Below, piece by piece: positions 1 through 10,978 of a stretch of 64,000 nt of DNA. The notes beneath the pieces are model-generated. The model was not told where the DNA came from. It made no database searches and was given only the letters and a program-made list of their open reading frames with translations. Both the position numbers and the translations under genes were made by a program. Source of the DNA: Oxytricha trifallax (Eukaryota; Ciliophora; Spirotrichea; Sporadotrichida; Oxytrichidae); NCBI GenBank assembly GCA_000711775.1, contig ARYC01000469.1, positions 62,001-126,000 on the forward strand, given 5' to 3'. Numbering within the stretch: position 1 is the stretch's first letter; every line of letters begins with the position of its first letter.

Positions 1-1011
1 TACCAGGAAGACTATCAGTATGCAGGACCTTTGGTGATATTGAGTTTATTTATACTTAAAATAATTGATCTAGATGCTAAAATAGAGAGGAGAGGTGGAA
101 ATCCAAATGTAGTAATAGCAATTCCAGAAATAAAATCCTTCAGAATTACTGATGAACATGACTTTATAGTCATAGCAAGTATAATTTATCATTAATTGCA
201 TCTTCAATCTTAATGTTTTATAAGCTTAAATTCTATTTAACTTCAATTAGGTGATGGTATCTTTGATAAACTTTCAAATCAAGAAAGCATCGAATGTGTT
301 TGGAACAGTGTCAGAGACGTGAAATCCTCGAATGTGCATCAACAAGCTGGTCTTGGAGTTGAATATATAATTAAAAACGCTCTTCTTCGTCGAACCCTAG
401 ATAACGTAACAGTAGTAGTTGTAGCTTTTGAGAATTTCTAGAGGATTACTTTTGGATCTACTTTTACAAATGAGAGTGAAATAATCAATGCGGGTAATAC
501 AACTGATTTGAACATCTTAAAGAAACGAAACGCATAAATGAACAACACACATACTTCAGGGTTAATTAAAGATTCCCGAAAAGCACTAGGGATTAATAAT
601 TACCGATCTGGCCACTAAACTCCAACTAATAACAACATTCTAGAGAGAAGTTTGCGAAGTTAAAACGTGAGTCTTGAAGAGTCTAAGATTTCAGATCCCA
701 ATGCAAGTCTCCTCATGAACCAAACTCATCTCTCTTATAAATCACATCACAATAATAATTCAATACACAACCCTAAATCAGGCATCATAGGAGTCCATAA
801 TAACTTAGGCAACAATCACTCTATAGACAGTAGTAATAATAATTAAATGAATTTGAATAATCCCACTACTCTCAATACCGGTGGAAATTCAAACTCTTTA
901 GGAACGAAGTAATTGATCAGCCCGCATGCTATAGCATCCAAATATCAAAGCATATCTACGAAGAATGATGAGTTCAAGTCTAAAGTCAAACATTTTGACT
1001 TTTCACAGTGA
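1..1011 (+). CDS. PP2C-type protein phosphatase, C-terminal part
   Basis: Metal-dependent Ser/Thr phosphatase (PPM/PP2C family); the N-terminal part lies outside the window. Exon sequence reads NPNVVIAIPEIKSFRI, then an intron at 179-250 (GT..AG, 72 nt), then SDGIFDKLSNQE, the family's metal-binding Asp-Gly motif with the usual VIASDG lead-in, and later LDNVTVVVVAFENF, the conserved DN(V/I)T strand that closes the fold. After the catalytic domain comes a tail of about 190 residues rich in Asn, Ser and Gln, ending at TGA 1009-1011. In-frame TAA and TAG codons in the tail must be Gln. A second small intron near 36-75 is possible because the first residues do not look like PP2C. The tail is unlike human PP2C enzymes and is probably ciliate-specific. 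The next gene points toward it and ends 172 bp away. Confidence 0.88.
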
Positions 1012-1183
1012 AGTTTAAAAAAAATGTTCGAATGATCAATAAAGATAATAATTGAATAAATAGCTTAATAAAAGCTTAAGGAGTTTTATCTTCTGACTTT
1101 AACAGTGTATTTTTAGTTTAAATTAGCTTTTATCTATGTAAATTCATATTAAATTTTATTCATTAAATCAAGACTTCATCAAT

Positions 1184-2966
1184 TCACTGTTTTAAGTTAT
1201 ATAACATCATTCTTTTTAATTCACTAGTCCTATCCAAATAAATGTCCAAATCTTCTCAATTCATATTCTATAAAAAGAGATTTATTAAAAATTACGAATA
1301 TAAATACTTACACTACATTTGCTTAGTCTCCTATTTTTTCTTCTTGGCTTTCAGGATATCACTGTATTATTATAATTTAATTAAGAACACATACTAAAAT
1401 CATATATACTTTAAATTCTATCACTGACCTATGTCTCAGTTTGATTTCTGTTATGTCTCATCTTTTTCAATGTATTAACAAATTTCTCTTGAGTATTGCT
1501 TAACACATCTTATCTCAATTCATCCTTCTCTATATCCTATTTTACGCCATTCATTAATCATAAATTAATATTACGCTTATAGAAAGAATAATTAATAAAT
1601 ATAAATTTAATAATTAATAGTTATTATTAATTGTCACTATGATCCCAATCTTCCTTAGCTTCCTCATCTATTATTTTATGTTGCTCCATGTATGTCTAAT
1701 CCATAATAAGCAAAAATTTTATTAATGTAAAATAAAAATAATCCTGAGTTTTATTAGCTAAGTTATGACTTGAGAAATCAAAAGCACTCTAATTTTCTAG
1801 TTATTCATTTCCTTGAGATATTTTTATTATAAAAACTTAATTGAAAAAAGTATAAATTTGTTAATTTGAATTATTTCTAGTAAAATAACATTGAAATGAT
1901 ATTTTGATGTTAATTGATTAAGCTGTGGTTTCTTGTCCTCCTCCAATTCCAGAATTTTATTTTTATTTTTGCAGGAACTCTTTCATCACGTTTCTAATTA
2001 AATATAATTTTTCTGAATAGAAAGTTGGATAAATGAATTCAATGTGAATTTGAGTTATTTTGGCTTAACTTATGGTTAAAAGTTGACAATAAATTTATAG
2101 TTTCTCCTTGAGTTATGCTAGGCTGTTCGAGGAACATGCGATTGCTATTGTAGGAATACATTCGATATGGAAAAATAAATTTGAATTAATTAATTACAAT
2201 ATCAAAATCTTGGCATTTAACTTTCTCAAAACCAAGGCAATATGGTACTTTTTTGATAGAGAATTCAAAATTAGCTGGACTTTACTATTGGCGGTCCCAT
2301 TACTCAGATCTCTGGAGCGAGTTAACTCGACTTTAATTTGAACATTAAAAACAACTCAACAAATCACCAAAAATTAAAATCGAGTTAACTCGCTCCAGAC
2401 ATCTGAGTAATGGGACCGCCAATAGTAAAGTCCAGCAAATTTTGAATTCTCTATCAAACAAGTACCATAATGCCTTGGTTTCGAGAAAGTTAAATGCCAA
2501 GATTTTGATATTGTTATTAATTAATTCAAATTTATTTTTCCATATCGAATATATTCCTACAATATTAATTCATTATATATTAAGAACTAGGCCAAATAAG
2601 AGGCTAATTATTCCCTCCAGCTGTTCCAGGAGGAATATATCCATAGTGACACTTATTTTTAATCAATCTTATAAAAAACAGTATATAATAGTTAGTCTAA
2701 TTCATTCCATGATTACTATAATCCTCAATTTTAAGCAATTATGAGCTATTTCTTTTCTCCTTATTAATTATTTAAGTTTTATTGAGTTCAGGACTTTTCT
2801 AAGGTATCCTTTCGAAAGTCTTTTTTCTTAAATGTTTTTTGTCGAGTGACATTTAATTTCTGGTGTCTCTCTATACCCCTACTGGGAAATTGGCTTAATT
2901 TGTTTTTTATAGTTCAATTTGCCGCATTGTGGAGAGCTCAGTGTTTTTTTGATTAAGACTGCTCAT
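1184..2966 (-). CDS. Gln-rich hypothetical protein, exon interrupted by a palindromic element
   Basis: Not recognised. Starts MSSLNQKNTELSTMRQIELQ at 2966, 87 bp downstream of the stop of the next gene on the same strand. A clear exon runs to 2565 and includes GYIPPGTAGGNNQPLIWP; it is then broken by a 415-bp palindrome at 2148-2562. Removing the palindrome plus one TA rejoins the exon in frame (SSQYIMNQ-QQSHVPRTAQHN), so the palindrome behaves as an IES. Further coding blocks are seen at about 1990-1900 (NSGIGGGQETTAQ), 1700-1630 (MEQHKIIDEEAKEDWDHSDN), 1555-1430 (acidic/basic helix) and the end (DLDIYLDRTSELKRMMLYN), with TGA at 1184-1186. Intron edges between the last blocks are approximate. 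Low complexity with charged helices; no domain seen. Confidence 0.6.
2148..2562. mobile_element. 415-bp palindromic MITE, family A, copy 1, with TA target duplication
   Basis: Two arms of about 190 bp, roughly 96% identical as inverted repeats, around a 35-bp loop. Ends are TTGTAGGAATAC at 2148 and its complement at 2562, flanked on both sides by TA (2146-2147 and 2563-2564), as for Tc1/mariner-type elements. It encodes no protein. It sits in a coding exon, whose frame is restored by removing the element and one TA. A second copy lies at 32095-32508; the two share the end sequence and an inner core (GAATTCAAAATTAGCTGGAC through TATTGGCGGT and CTGGAGCGAG) but differ between these blocks. Confidence 0.88.
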
Positions 2967-3052
2967 AATACTAAAGTCTATTAAATGAGATTTCCTATCT
3001 GTCGAGTCTTAAGATTGTGCATAAACAAAATGCTTAAATTATTCTTAGAAGT

Positions 3053-5694
3053 TCAAAGAAAGAAAGAATTAATATTAAATGTAAATTATTTTGCACCAGC
3101 TGGATTATTAACTCTGCTTCTATTAGAGGATACCATATTTTATATTTAATTGTCTCTATTTTCTTTCAAGCTTGTCACTGCTCTTTTTCTATTAGTACCT
3201 GAGCCTTCTTTTCCATGACTTCCTGCTGCATTATTTTGAGTAGAAAAGGTAAATCCACCAAGCTAATGTGTTATTTTTTTTATATTTAATGTATCTTAAT
3301 TAATTTTAATAGAAAATAAATATACACAAGCTTCGTCCTATTAGTCATTGAGGTATGTGGAGAGTTTCTAGCAAAATGCATGGAATTATTTTGATCTTGA
3401 AACATGCTGCTTGCTTAAAATTATGATAAATCCTAATTTCCAATCATAGAATTCACTAATTTTCTTCTTGCTGTGTTTTTCATAAATTCATCCTAATGCA
3501 GCTATACCTGAGCTATGTAAAGAGTTAAAATTAACAATTTTTGAACATTAATTTAAATATATTCAAATTTACTTACTCAGAAATGTAGCCTCATTCCCAC
3601 TATTAATCTTGGCGTCCATTAACTTAAAGTAGTCACTGATAATTTCTCTGTTTTAATTTTAGGTTCTCTTAATTTCATTTAGTAAACCTTCATTCTCTTT
3701 TTTCATGTTTTTGATTTCTCTCATTAAGGGTTCTTTTATGATGTTTATTTAGTCTTAAACTTGGTCAAATTATTGATTTACTTAGACATGTTCCTGCTCT
3801 AGATTTAGACCAAGTTATTGTAAAAATACATCATTAGTGATACTTAATGCTTTAAATAGCTTTAGTTATAGATTTTAATTTGACATAACATTAGCATGCA
3901 ATACTCACACCTCTTTTGAAAATTAGTTTTGAAATCTCTTAGTTCATTAAATTCATTTGTCAAATGATCGAATTACTTTCTCTTAAACATTTTATGTGAT
4001 TCCAAATCCTAGGTCATAGCGCTTTGTTCTCTCTCAAGGAACAATACTCTTTTCTGCAATTTTTCATTTTCACTCACGTAATTCACTAATTTTAATCCCA
4101 GTTAATTCTAGAACTCATTCAGCTTATCATTCATATCCTATACTCAAACATTTAACACATTTTTCTTATTAATAAGCTTTCAAGGGATAGAGAAGTTGTA
4201 AGTTTAAGAAAAAAAATTAGGAACCAACCTACCTTAAATTGTTTATTGAAAGCCTCTATTTGTTTACTGTATCCACTCATAAAAACCAAAAAATTATCAT
4301 ATTTAGCGAGTACATCTTTCAATTTTGAAGTCATTGCTTCTGCTTCTTTTAAAGTTTTCGCAATTTTCTCAGTGTTTCCTGATACCTTATGGTCAATTTC
4401 TTTAATCTAAATGTTCCAGTATTAGTAAAAAGAGATTTAAATCTTACAGAATCATGAAGTATTTCTATTTAGTCTTTGTGATGATAAACTTCATTTCTTA
4501 GGTCGTCAAGCTACTCTCTGAGTTCTTTTATCATTTAATAGGCTGTTTTCACTTTTTGAGAGTTATGAGTACCTGATTCCAAAGTGTCTTGAATCTCATC
4601 CAATGGTTCCTCTGTATTCCTACGTTCATTAAATTATAGAGTATTTGTTACAACAACAAAAAATTACACAATCATATTTTAATTGCTAATCTTACAAGTC
4701 TTTCTATATTCATGTAACTTAAATTGGATGTATCAAACTTACAATAATATTTTCCATTTATTTGATGCTTCCTTTGATTTTCTTAATATCTCCATCGTGC
4801 TTATCTCCATCATCCTTGTCATATTTTTACTGGAACATTTCGAAAGCCTCACTTTTATCAAGTTTATTATCTAGTTAAATTTCAGCCTATTTTTTGAATC
4901 CCATATATAATACGTCTCTAATCCTGGCTTATTCGTCTTCATAAGATGCCATTCTTGAAACTAACCTCTATAAGAACAATTATTAGTATCTTAAGTTTAA
5001 TCAATAGCAATCCATCAATTCGTAAACTAAGAGACATAGCTCATCCAAAATTTAAAACTAAAATCCCGTTTTAAATTCTTACATCAAAATCTGAGCGATG
5101 CAAAATGGATTGAAATTTGTCCTTGAATTCATCTCTGTTCATTTTGGCATCTAATTGTGCAAAACATTCAGTTCTAAGTCTCTTGAATTACTCATCAACA
5201 TAAGTTATCAAATCTTATTTAACGATCTCACACGTTGTTGAGAGCTCTTCCTATTACAAGAAATTTGGCATGAGTGATTTAAGATGAAGAATCACTTAAT
5301 GCTGATCTGCCTATTCTTTTTGGATTTTATCTAGCTACAGTAAGAAGTTATTTAAAATATGGGTAAAATAGAAGATTATTATGGACATACCTTAGGGAAT
5401 ACAGTCTCAATTTTGTGCATTTTCTCCATTAGTTCAGGGAGAGGTACTTTTTACTTTACATAACTCACTATAATTATTAAGAATGATTAACATTTGATTG
5501 TGCTTTTAATGTTGCCAAAAACATTCATAATATTTTCGAAATCAATTCTTAATAAAGGAGACATTTTAAGTTGAAAATTAATTTATTATGTACTTACGAG
5601 CAGATTTTGCTTCTTTGATAAGTTTAGCCTCCTTTAATTTTAATTCTTCGATTTCTTTTGATTTTTTATCTAAATAACCATACATGTCTGACAT
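3053..5694 (-). CDS. Coiled-coil protein, about 650 residues
   Basis: Not recognised. Start MSDMYGYLDKKSKEIEELKL at 5694 is the first Met of an exon ending in a GTAAGT donor at about 5597. Eight or more exons follow, including PLPELMEKMHKIETVFPK (5455-5390), LDKIQKEQADQH to LHRSDFD (5335-5082), RMASYEDEQARIRDVLYMGF (4965-4745), NTEEPLDEIQDTLESG (4620-4450), IKEIDHKVSGNTEKIAKT (4408-4230), MNDKLNEFQNQLGLKLV (4138-3912), ITNDVFLQQLGLNLEQEHVQ (3840-3570) and a Ser/Asn-rich tail ending FNINSFFL with TGA at 3053-3055. Nearly the whole length is charged heptad-like helix, suggesting a rod-shaped cytoskeletal or basal-body protein. The junction near 4620-4680 does not join in phase with simple GT..AG splicing and could be an IES instead. 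Confidence 0.7.
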
Positions 5695-6797
5695 TACTGT
5701 TTTAATTAATTTAATGTTAAAATTCTTGCTTGTTTATTATTTTATCTGGGATTTTTATGTATCTTATTATATTTTTTACAATTGTTTTATTACTTTCTAA
5801 AATTATGTGGCTATTTGTTTTGTATATTCTGATTTTTAAGATGTTTGATGATTTTCTGGGGTTAAATGGTGTTATAAGATGAGGATGTGAAATAAACTAG
5901 GATATGAGTAAAAATTTTTAATATCTAAATCAATCATTACAATAAATTCAAATAATGCAAAATAACTTTAAACATAGCACAAATGAAGTATTATAGATCA
6001 ATCTTATTGATTCCTTTAGAAACTTCCTGAAATCTCAATTAATATAAAGTAGTTAGATACTTATTTATTTTTATAGGGTGGAATATACCAATTTCCTTAC
6101 TTTACAATTAAATGAAAATGAGGATGCGACAAACTTTATTTTTAATTATAATAAATGATCTAAAAGTTTAATTTAATAGAATTTTAATGTAAAATATAAT
6201 TAATTTACGAGATATTATTAGTGACTTCATTTAAAACATGAATTAAAAAAATGAATCATAAACATAGACTTGTGAAAATAAAAAGAATGAATATACATAA
6301 ATTTCAATATTATTTAGTTAAAACTATATTTGAATTATTTTTAAGTTATGTAAGTAATAAACAGTAAGAATATAAATTATTTATTTAAAAAATGCTCTAA
6401 TTAAAGAAATAGAAGCTCTTATAACAAATCTAACAAGATTATGAGTCTTTATAAATAAATATTTATAAAAATAACATTAAATTTAGGAATAATTAGGAGT
6501 AATTTGTTTTCTGTATTATATAATTCATTTAAAATAAATTTACTAAAAATAAATGATTTTATTGAAGCCTTTTTATGACTCCTTTAAATATTTTAACACT
6601 AAAAAATAGCTTAATTCTTAATATATTTAATTATTTTAAAGGTTTTTTAAAGAATAATTTATGACTATAATATTGGCTTAGAAAAATGTTCTTGGGTTTA
6701 TAGACTCAAAATTATAAGTTATTGCAAGTATTTTTAAGAAATATATATTCTGATGAGTGATAATTATTTAACAAATTACATACAGCTAGCTCTTTTT
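5695..6797. other. AT-rich intergenic spacer
   Basis: About 1.1 kb of very AT-rich DNA between two minus-strand genes. I see no coding block that holds up in any frame, no palindrome and no C4A4-like repeat. The first 300 bp upstream of 5694 must include the promoter of the coiled-coil gene, but no motif stands out. Confidence 0.6.
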
Positions 6798-7340
6798 TCA
6801 CATTCTGCTTGCGATTTCATCAATAAACTTATCAACTTTTTAGAAATTTTGCTTAAAGTCTTAGCACATTATGTTAATTTCTTTTATCGAGTTTATATAT
6901 TTTGTAAATTCGATGAATAAAAATTAAATATAAAGCACAGTAATCCAAGTGCTCCCATGTCTAGCTCGCTGGTCTCGCAAATTAAGATGAGCAGGATATT
7001 TTTGCCAATTTGCATCTTTCTTACGAAGTATTGATTGTACATCACACTCACTTCAAAATTTTGGCAGTCCCCAAGTTTCTTAAGCTGTCCCTTGAAGTCT
7101 GTGTATAGCTCGTTCATTTATAGTAATTATAAAATTGCATTTAACTATTAGATTAACCACATCATATGATTATTAAAACTTAAAAAATGCAATAAAATAT
7201 ATAATGTTCATGCCACCACGGAGACCATTAAGGAAATTATCTGAGACTTCTGACTTAAACTCTAAGTCCTTGGCGATGTAACGGTAGATCTCTACGTCAT
7301 CCTCCAATTCAGATAGTATTATTGCTTTAATGAAGGGCAT
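6798..7340 (-). CDS. Small protein, possibly roadblock/longin fold
   Basis: Starts MPFIKAIILSELEDDVEIYR at 7340, a helical segment ending near NFLNGLRGGMN at about 7205. After an intron of about 90 bp, a second block at 7117-6960 reads NELYTDFKGQLKKLGD, then alternating hydrophobic strands (FEVSVMYNQYFVRKM, KNILLILICETSELDMGAL). A last block ends VDKFIDEIASRM with TGA at 6798-6800. Helix, two strands, then helix recalls roadblock/LC7 proteins such as Ragulator or dynein light chain subunits, but no diagnostic residue proves it. Its size, about 120-140 residues, fits that family. Intron edges are approximate, and the last junction could be read in more than one phase. Confidence 0.5.
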
Positions 7341-8027
7341 TTTGCGCACGTAAATTCAAATTACATTTATCCAGGAAATTAATGATAAAATATACTCTAA
7401 ATATTATAAAAAAGTAAAAATATAAATTCCAAATTATTTATTAAGGAAAATATATATTAAGTTTATTGCTGCACTTTGTTATCTAAATCAGCTGACTACA
7501 TTTTATAAATATTATTGTATAATTATATTATTTTACTAATATTATATCTCTTTATTATTTTCGTATGAATAAATTCAATATATAATATAAAATTAATAAA
7601 ATATGATGTATCTCTTTGTTTAATGATTTTAAAATGATTGTTTAGCAAATTAAATTAATTGAATTTGAATTATAAATTTAAATTACAATATCATTTCTTA
7701 ACAATACTTTTGAATTAAATTATTAATACTATTTAGTAAATGCACAGAAACTAAGGGAGCTTTTAATCCTGGTATGTTAGAATTAAATAAAGATATTTTT
7801 GAAGTTTAATAAAATTTAAAATCATAGGGGCAATTATTGAACTAGATGTGTTAATTATGAGTCAAAGATTTGTTTTGTTATTATATAGAATTAAAGTACT
7901 ATGATTTGTAATTTTATTAATTTGATAAGAGATTTTATTGGATTTTTTTTAAGTATGTCTCAAAATTGAATTTATTTATTTGTACACCTAAGAGTTATCA
8001 AATAAACAATACTTAATTCTCAATAAA
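7341..8027. other. AT-rich divergent intergenic region
   Basis: About 690 bp between divergently transcribed genes, so it should hold both promoters. Very AT-rich; no repeat, palindrome or recognisable regulatory motif seen. Confidence 0.55.
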
Positions 8028-10621
8028 ATGTCTAATAATCAAACAAATCAGCAGCAGAAGGATTAGCATAATTATTGTAAAAATAAATAATTTAATGGAT
8101 ATTGCTAAATATTAAGTGAATTTTCCTCAACAATCAAATATTTTAACAATAATAAAACCCACCAAATAATTAACAATAAAAACCAATTCCATCTTCTCTA
8201 CAATAATAACAACAACAACCTTAATTATCCCTTCAATCACAACCAAAGAAAAGCATACTAAAAGCAGTAAGCAATTACAATAGCAATTTTAATGATAAAA
8301 ATGTTCAATCACAGCAAGATAGAGAGAAAGCAATTCAATAATAGCAATAAAACGTGAGATTTACAGCTAATTTGAGGAAACCAAGCATGTCGAGCATTGC
8401 TTCTGAGCATGAGGAAATGTCATCAGTAAACGAAGAGATCAAATTTCAAGGAAATTAAATGTCAAATGTAGATGTAGATCCATCTTCACTTAATTTACTG
8501 ACTTCCTCTAATCTTCAAAGCATTGATTCTCTATTTAAATTCACTCCAAGTTTCTTTGAAAGTCATAGTTTTATTAGTAAATTAATTATGATGCTCCATC
8601 TAGCCTGAATTTTGGCAGTATTTCAAGCATACCCAATTAAAACCAGCATCACTAATAAGACCCTCATTCTTTCAAGTAGAAATTTATCTCTGAAACTCAA
8701 AATATGCAGCAAACCGCATAAGACCAGTAAAACTCTTCAAAACTCAAAACTTTGAATACTAATAGATTAAGTGAAATATAGCAATAAATTCAGTTTTAGA
8801 GGAAAAGTCTCGTTAACCCATAGCATCCTATTATAGAGGGAAATAGTAGTAATTAATCTATGAATTAAAATGCTTAAGAGAGTGATTAGTAAATTGGAAG
8901 CAAATTGAAATAAGCATTGGGGTTAGGATAGAATGCAAATAATGGCAGGTAAACATAATTCTTAATATATATTCAAATTTACATATAATTACGATTCCAA
9001 GTATAAAGTCTTGGAAGAAGATTCTCCGTTGTGGGTGAAGTTTTTAACTCTTCTGCAGAGAGTGATGAGAAAGCTCTTTTTTAAGATCGTTAATTGAATA
9101 CCTACGGCAATTCAACTTTTAATAACGATCCAGATGTTAAACGCTAAACTTTTACTGGAAAGTAAGCTATGCTACAGTCTTTGGATGATCCAGTGCCTTT
9201 TGAAAACGATTTGGACATTACTTTCGTAGCTACAAGTAATGATCAAAGTGGAAGTAAGCGAAACAGACTGAAGTCTGGAAATGTTCAAGGCACTACCAAT
9301 CAAGCAACTTCAAAGCAAAATCATGGAAGGTCTTCTCCAATGATTAGAGACAGCTACGAGAAGATCCCAGGTCTAACTCAAGAGCAATTCTTAACCACTT
9401 AAAATCACTTGCAGCTCTTCAAGCAAAATAAAGATTTGCAGTTGTCAATTAAAGACCTGGAAACTGGTTTGGAGTAACTCAAGCTGGCTCCAGTGACTTA
9501 TGATTAAATCATGTAAATGGATGAGTTAACCTATCAAATCACAGAGATTGAGAAAGCTAATGCAAACATCAAAAATACATTAGGCAAACAGCAGGATGAA
9601 GAGATTAAGTCACTGGTTTAGTAGCTGCAGAATTTGCAGATCGATGATGAACAGAAAGTTAAATTCTTGGAGAAAGCATTTGCTGATCTTAATCTCATTA
9701 AAGATGATCAATTTTTATAATTATTGTTACACAGGTATTATAATTATATATTTATTTTGCAAAATCAGTCATTTCAATAAAATTACAGACAGTAACTCTA
9801 AAGAAAATAGATTTTAAAAAAATTTTCTTTGCTTTTCAATATATTAAAATTATATACATCAATCAGAGGAAATTATAGGAATAGCAAATATCGCAAGATA
9901 GTCCCTTGATTAAATAATGATTGACTATACTCATCAATCTCACGTCACTTAGTAATCAGCCTTGCAAATTTCCAACCTAATTTATACTTATTGACTATTA
10001 CAATAAATTTACAATAGTTAATTTGATTTTAACCCTACTATATTTTCTAAATGTTCCTGAACTTAAACTTAGAAGAGAAACTGGCTCAAGTCACTGAAGC
10101 ATTTAGCGATCTAAACTTAAACTCTCAAAACCATGATTCAGAAGAAATTTTAATCTAAGAAATGTAAGAAACTGTTACTAAATAGCTCCAATTCACTTAA
10201 CTACTTGACTAAGTTGTACAAATTAGAAAGTTAAGTGCTTAAACTTTTGAATTGAAGTTTAAAGTTGATATTAGATAGGGGCTGCTGAACAAGTAATTCA
10301 CAGTTGACTAACTTAATAAACCATAGAATAATGAGTAGAATAGCTTGATTTCATATTAAAATGATGGGTTTATATACCTTATACTCTATTACTAAACTAC
10401 AACTTTTAATGGATTATAAGAGATTTGTTAGATTCAAGGGTTTTGGGGGGGGGGTTATTTTATATTTGCAATAAGTGTAGCAGGTTCAAAGTAAATTCAT
10501 TGCGAAATAGAAAGTACAATTTGATCAAACTCCTAATTAGTAATTGAAAATGTTTTTGGAATCTAAGGGTACTAGTAATAGTTGGTACATCTAAAATATC
10601 GCTCAAATGCTATAAAAATGA
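8028..10621 (+). CDS. N/Q-rich protein with C-terminal coiled coil
   Basis: Not recognised. A possible start MSNNQTNQQQKDQHN lies at 8028; the main N-terminal exon (about 8125-8571) is a Gln/Asn/Pro-rich run followed by LRKPSMSSIASEHEEMSSVN. Next come exons at about 8608-8950 (SIPNQNQHHQQDPHSF), 9010-9735 (RRFSVVGEVFNSSAESDEKA through VPFENDLDITFVATSNDQSG to a coiled coil DELTYQITEIEKANANI), about 9870-9990 (IGIANIARQSLDQIMIDYTH), 10054-10300 (LNLEEKLAQVTEAFSDLN) and a last exon from about 10467 ending NSWYIQNIAQMLQK, TGA at 10619-10621. Many in-frame TAA/TAG codons encode the Gln tracts. Phase of the first intron is unresolved, so the start is uncertain. Possibly a scaffold or condensate-forming protein, judged only from composition. 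Confidence 0.65.
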
Positions 10622-10978
10622 AATAAAATTAAGTATAGCTATTTAATATATTAAATTAAAATGATATTCAAATTGAATAATAACAAATATACTTTGGATG
10701 AATATATTGATTAGGTTTTGCAAGTGATTTGCTAATTTGAAGATAGTTAATATGAGTGAGACTAATAAATTTAAATTGTAATAACTTGAGATTTTCCTAT
10801 CACTTTAGCTCTCACTTAATATCTGGTCCTATTATTCACAAATTTAATGAATAACAAACTCATACCTAATGTATTGTATTATAGATAATATTTTGTGAAT
10901 TAGCTTTAATTTTGATTTTATATAACAAATTGTAATCTTAGTGTTCAAATATTATTTTATATAACGTATCTATATAAT
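10622..10978. other. Intergenic region between convergent genes
   Basis: About 360 bp of AT-rich DNA between two converging genes. No coding block, hairpin terminator or repeat seen. Confidence 0.55.

Noticed and set aside
2108..2744. Short plus-strand frames across the palindrome at 2148-2562
   Set aside because: They are readings of the inverted-repeat arms and of the opposite strand of a real exon; no coding signature of their own.
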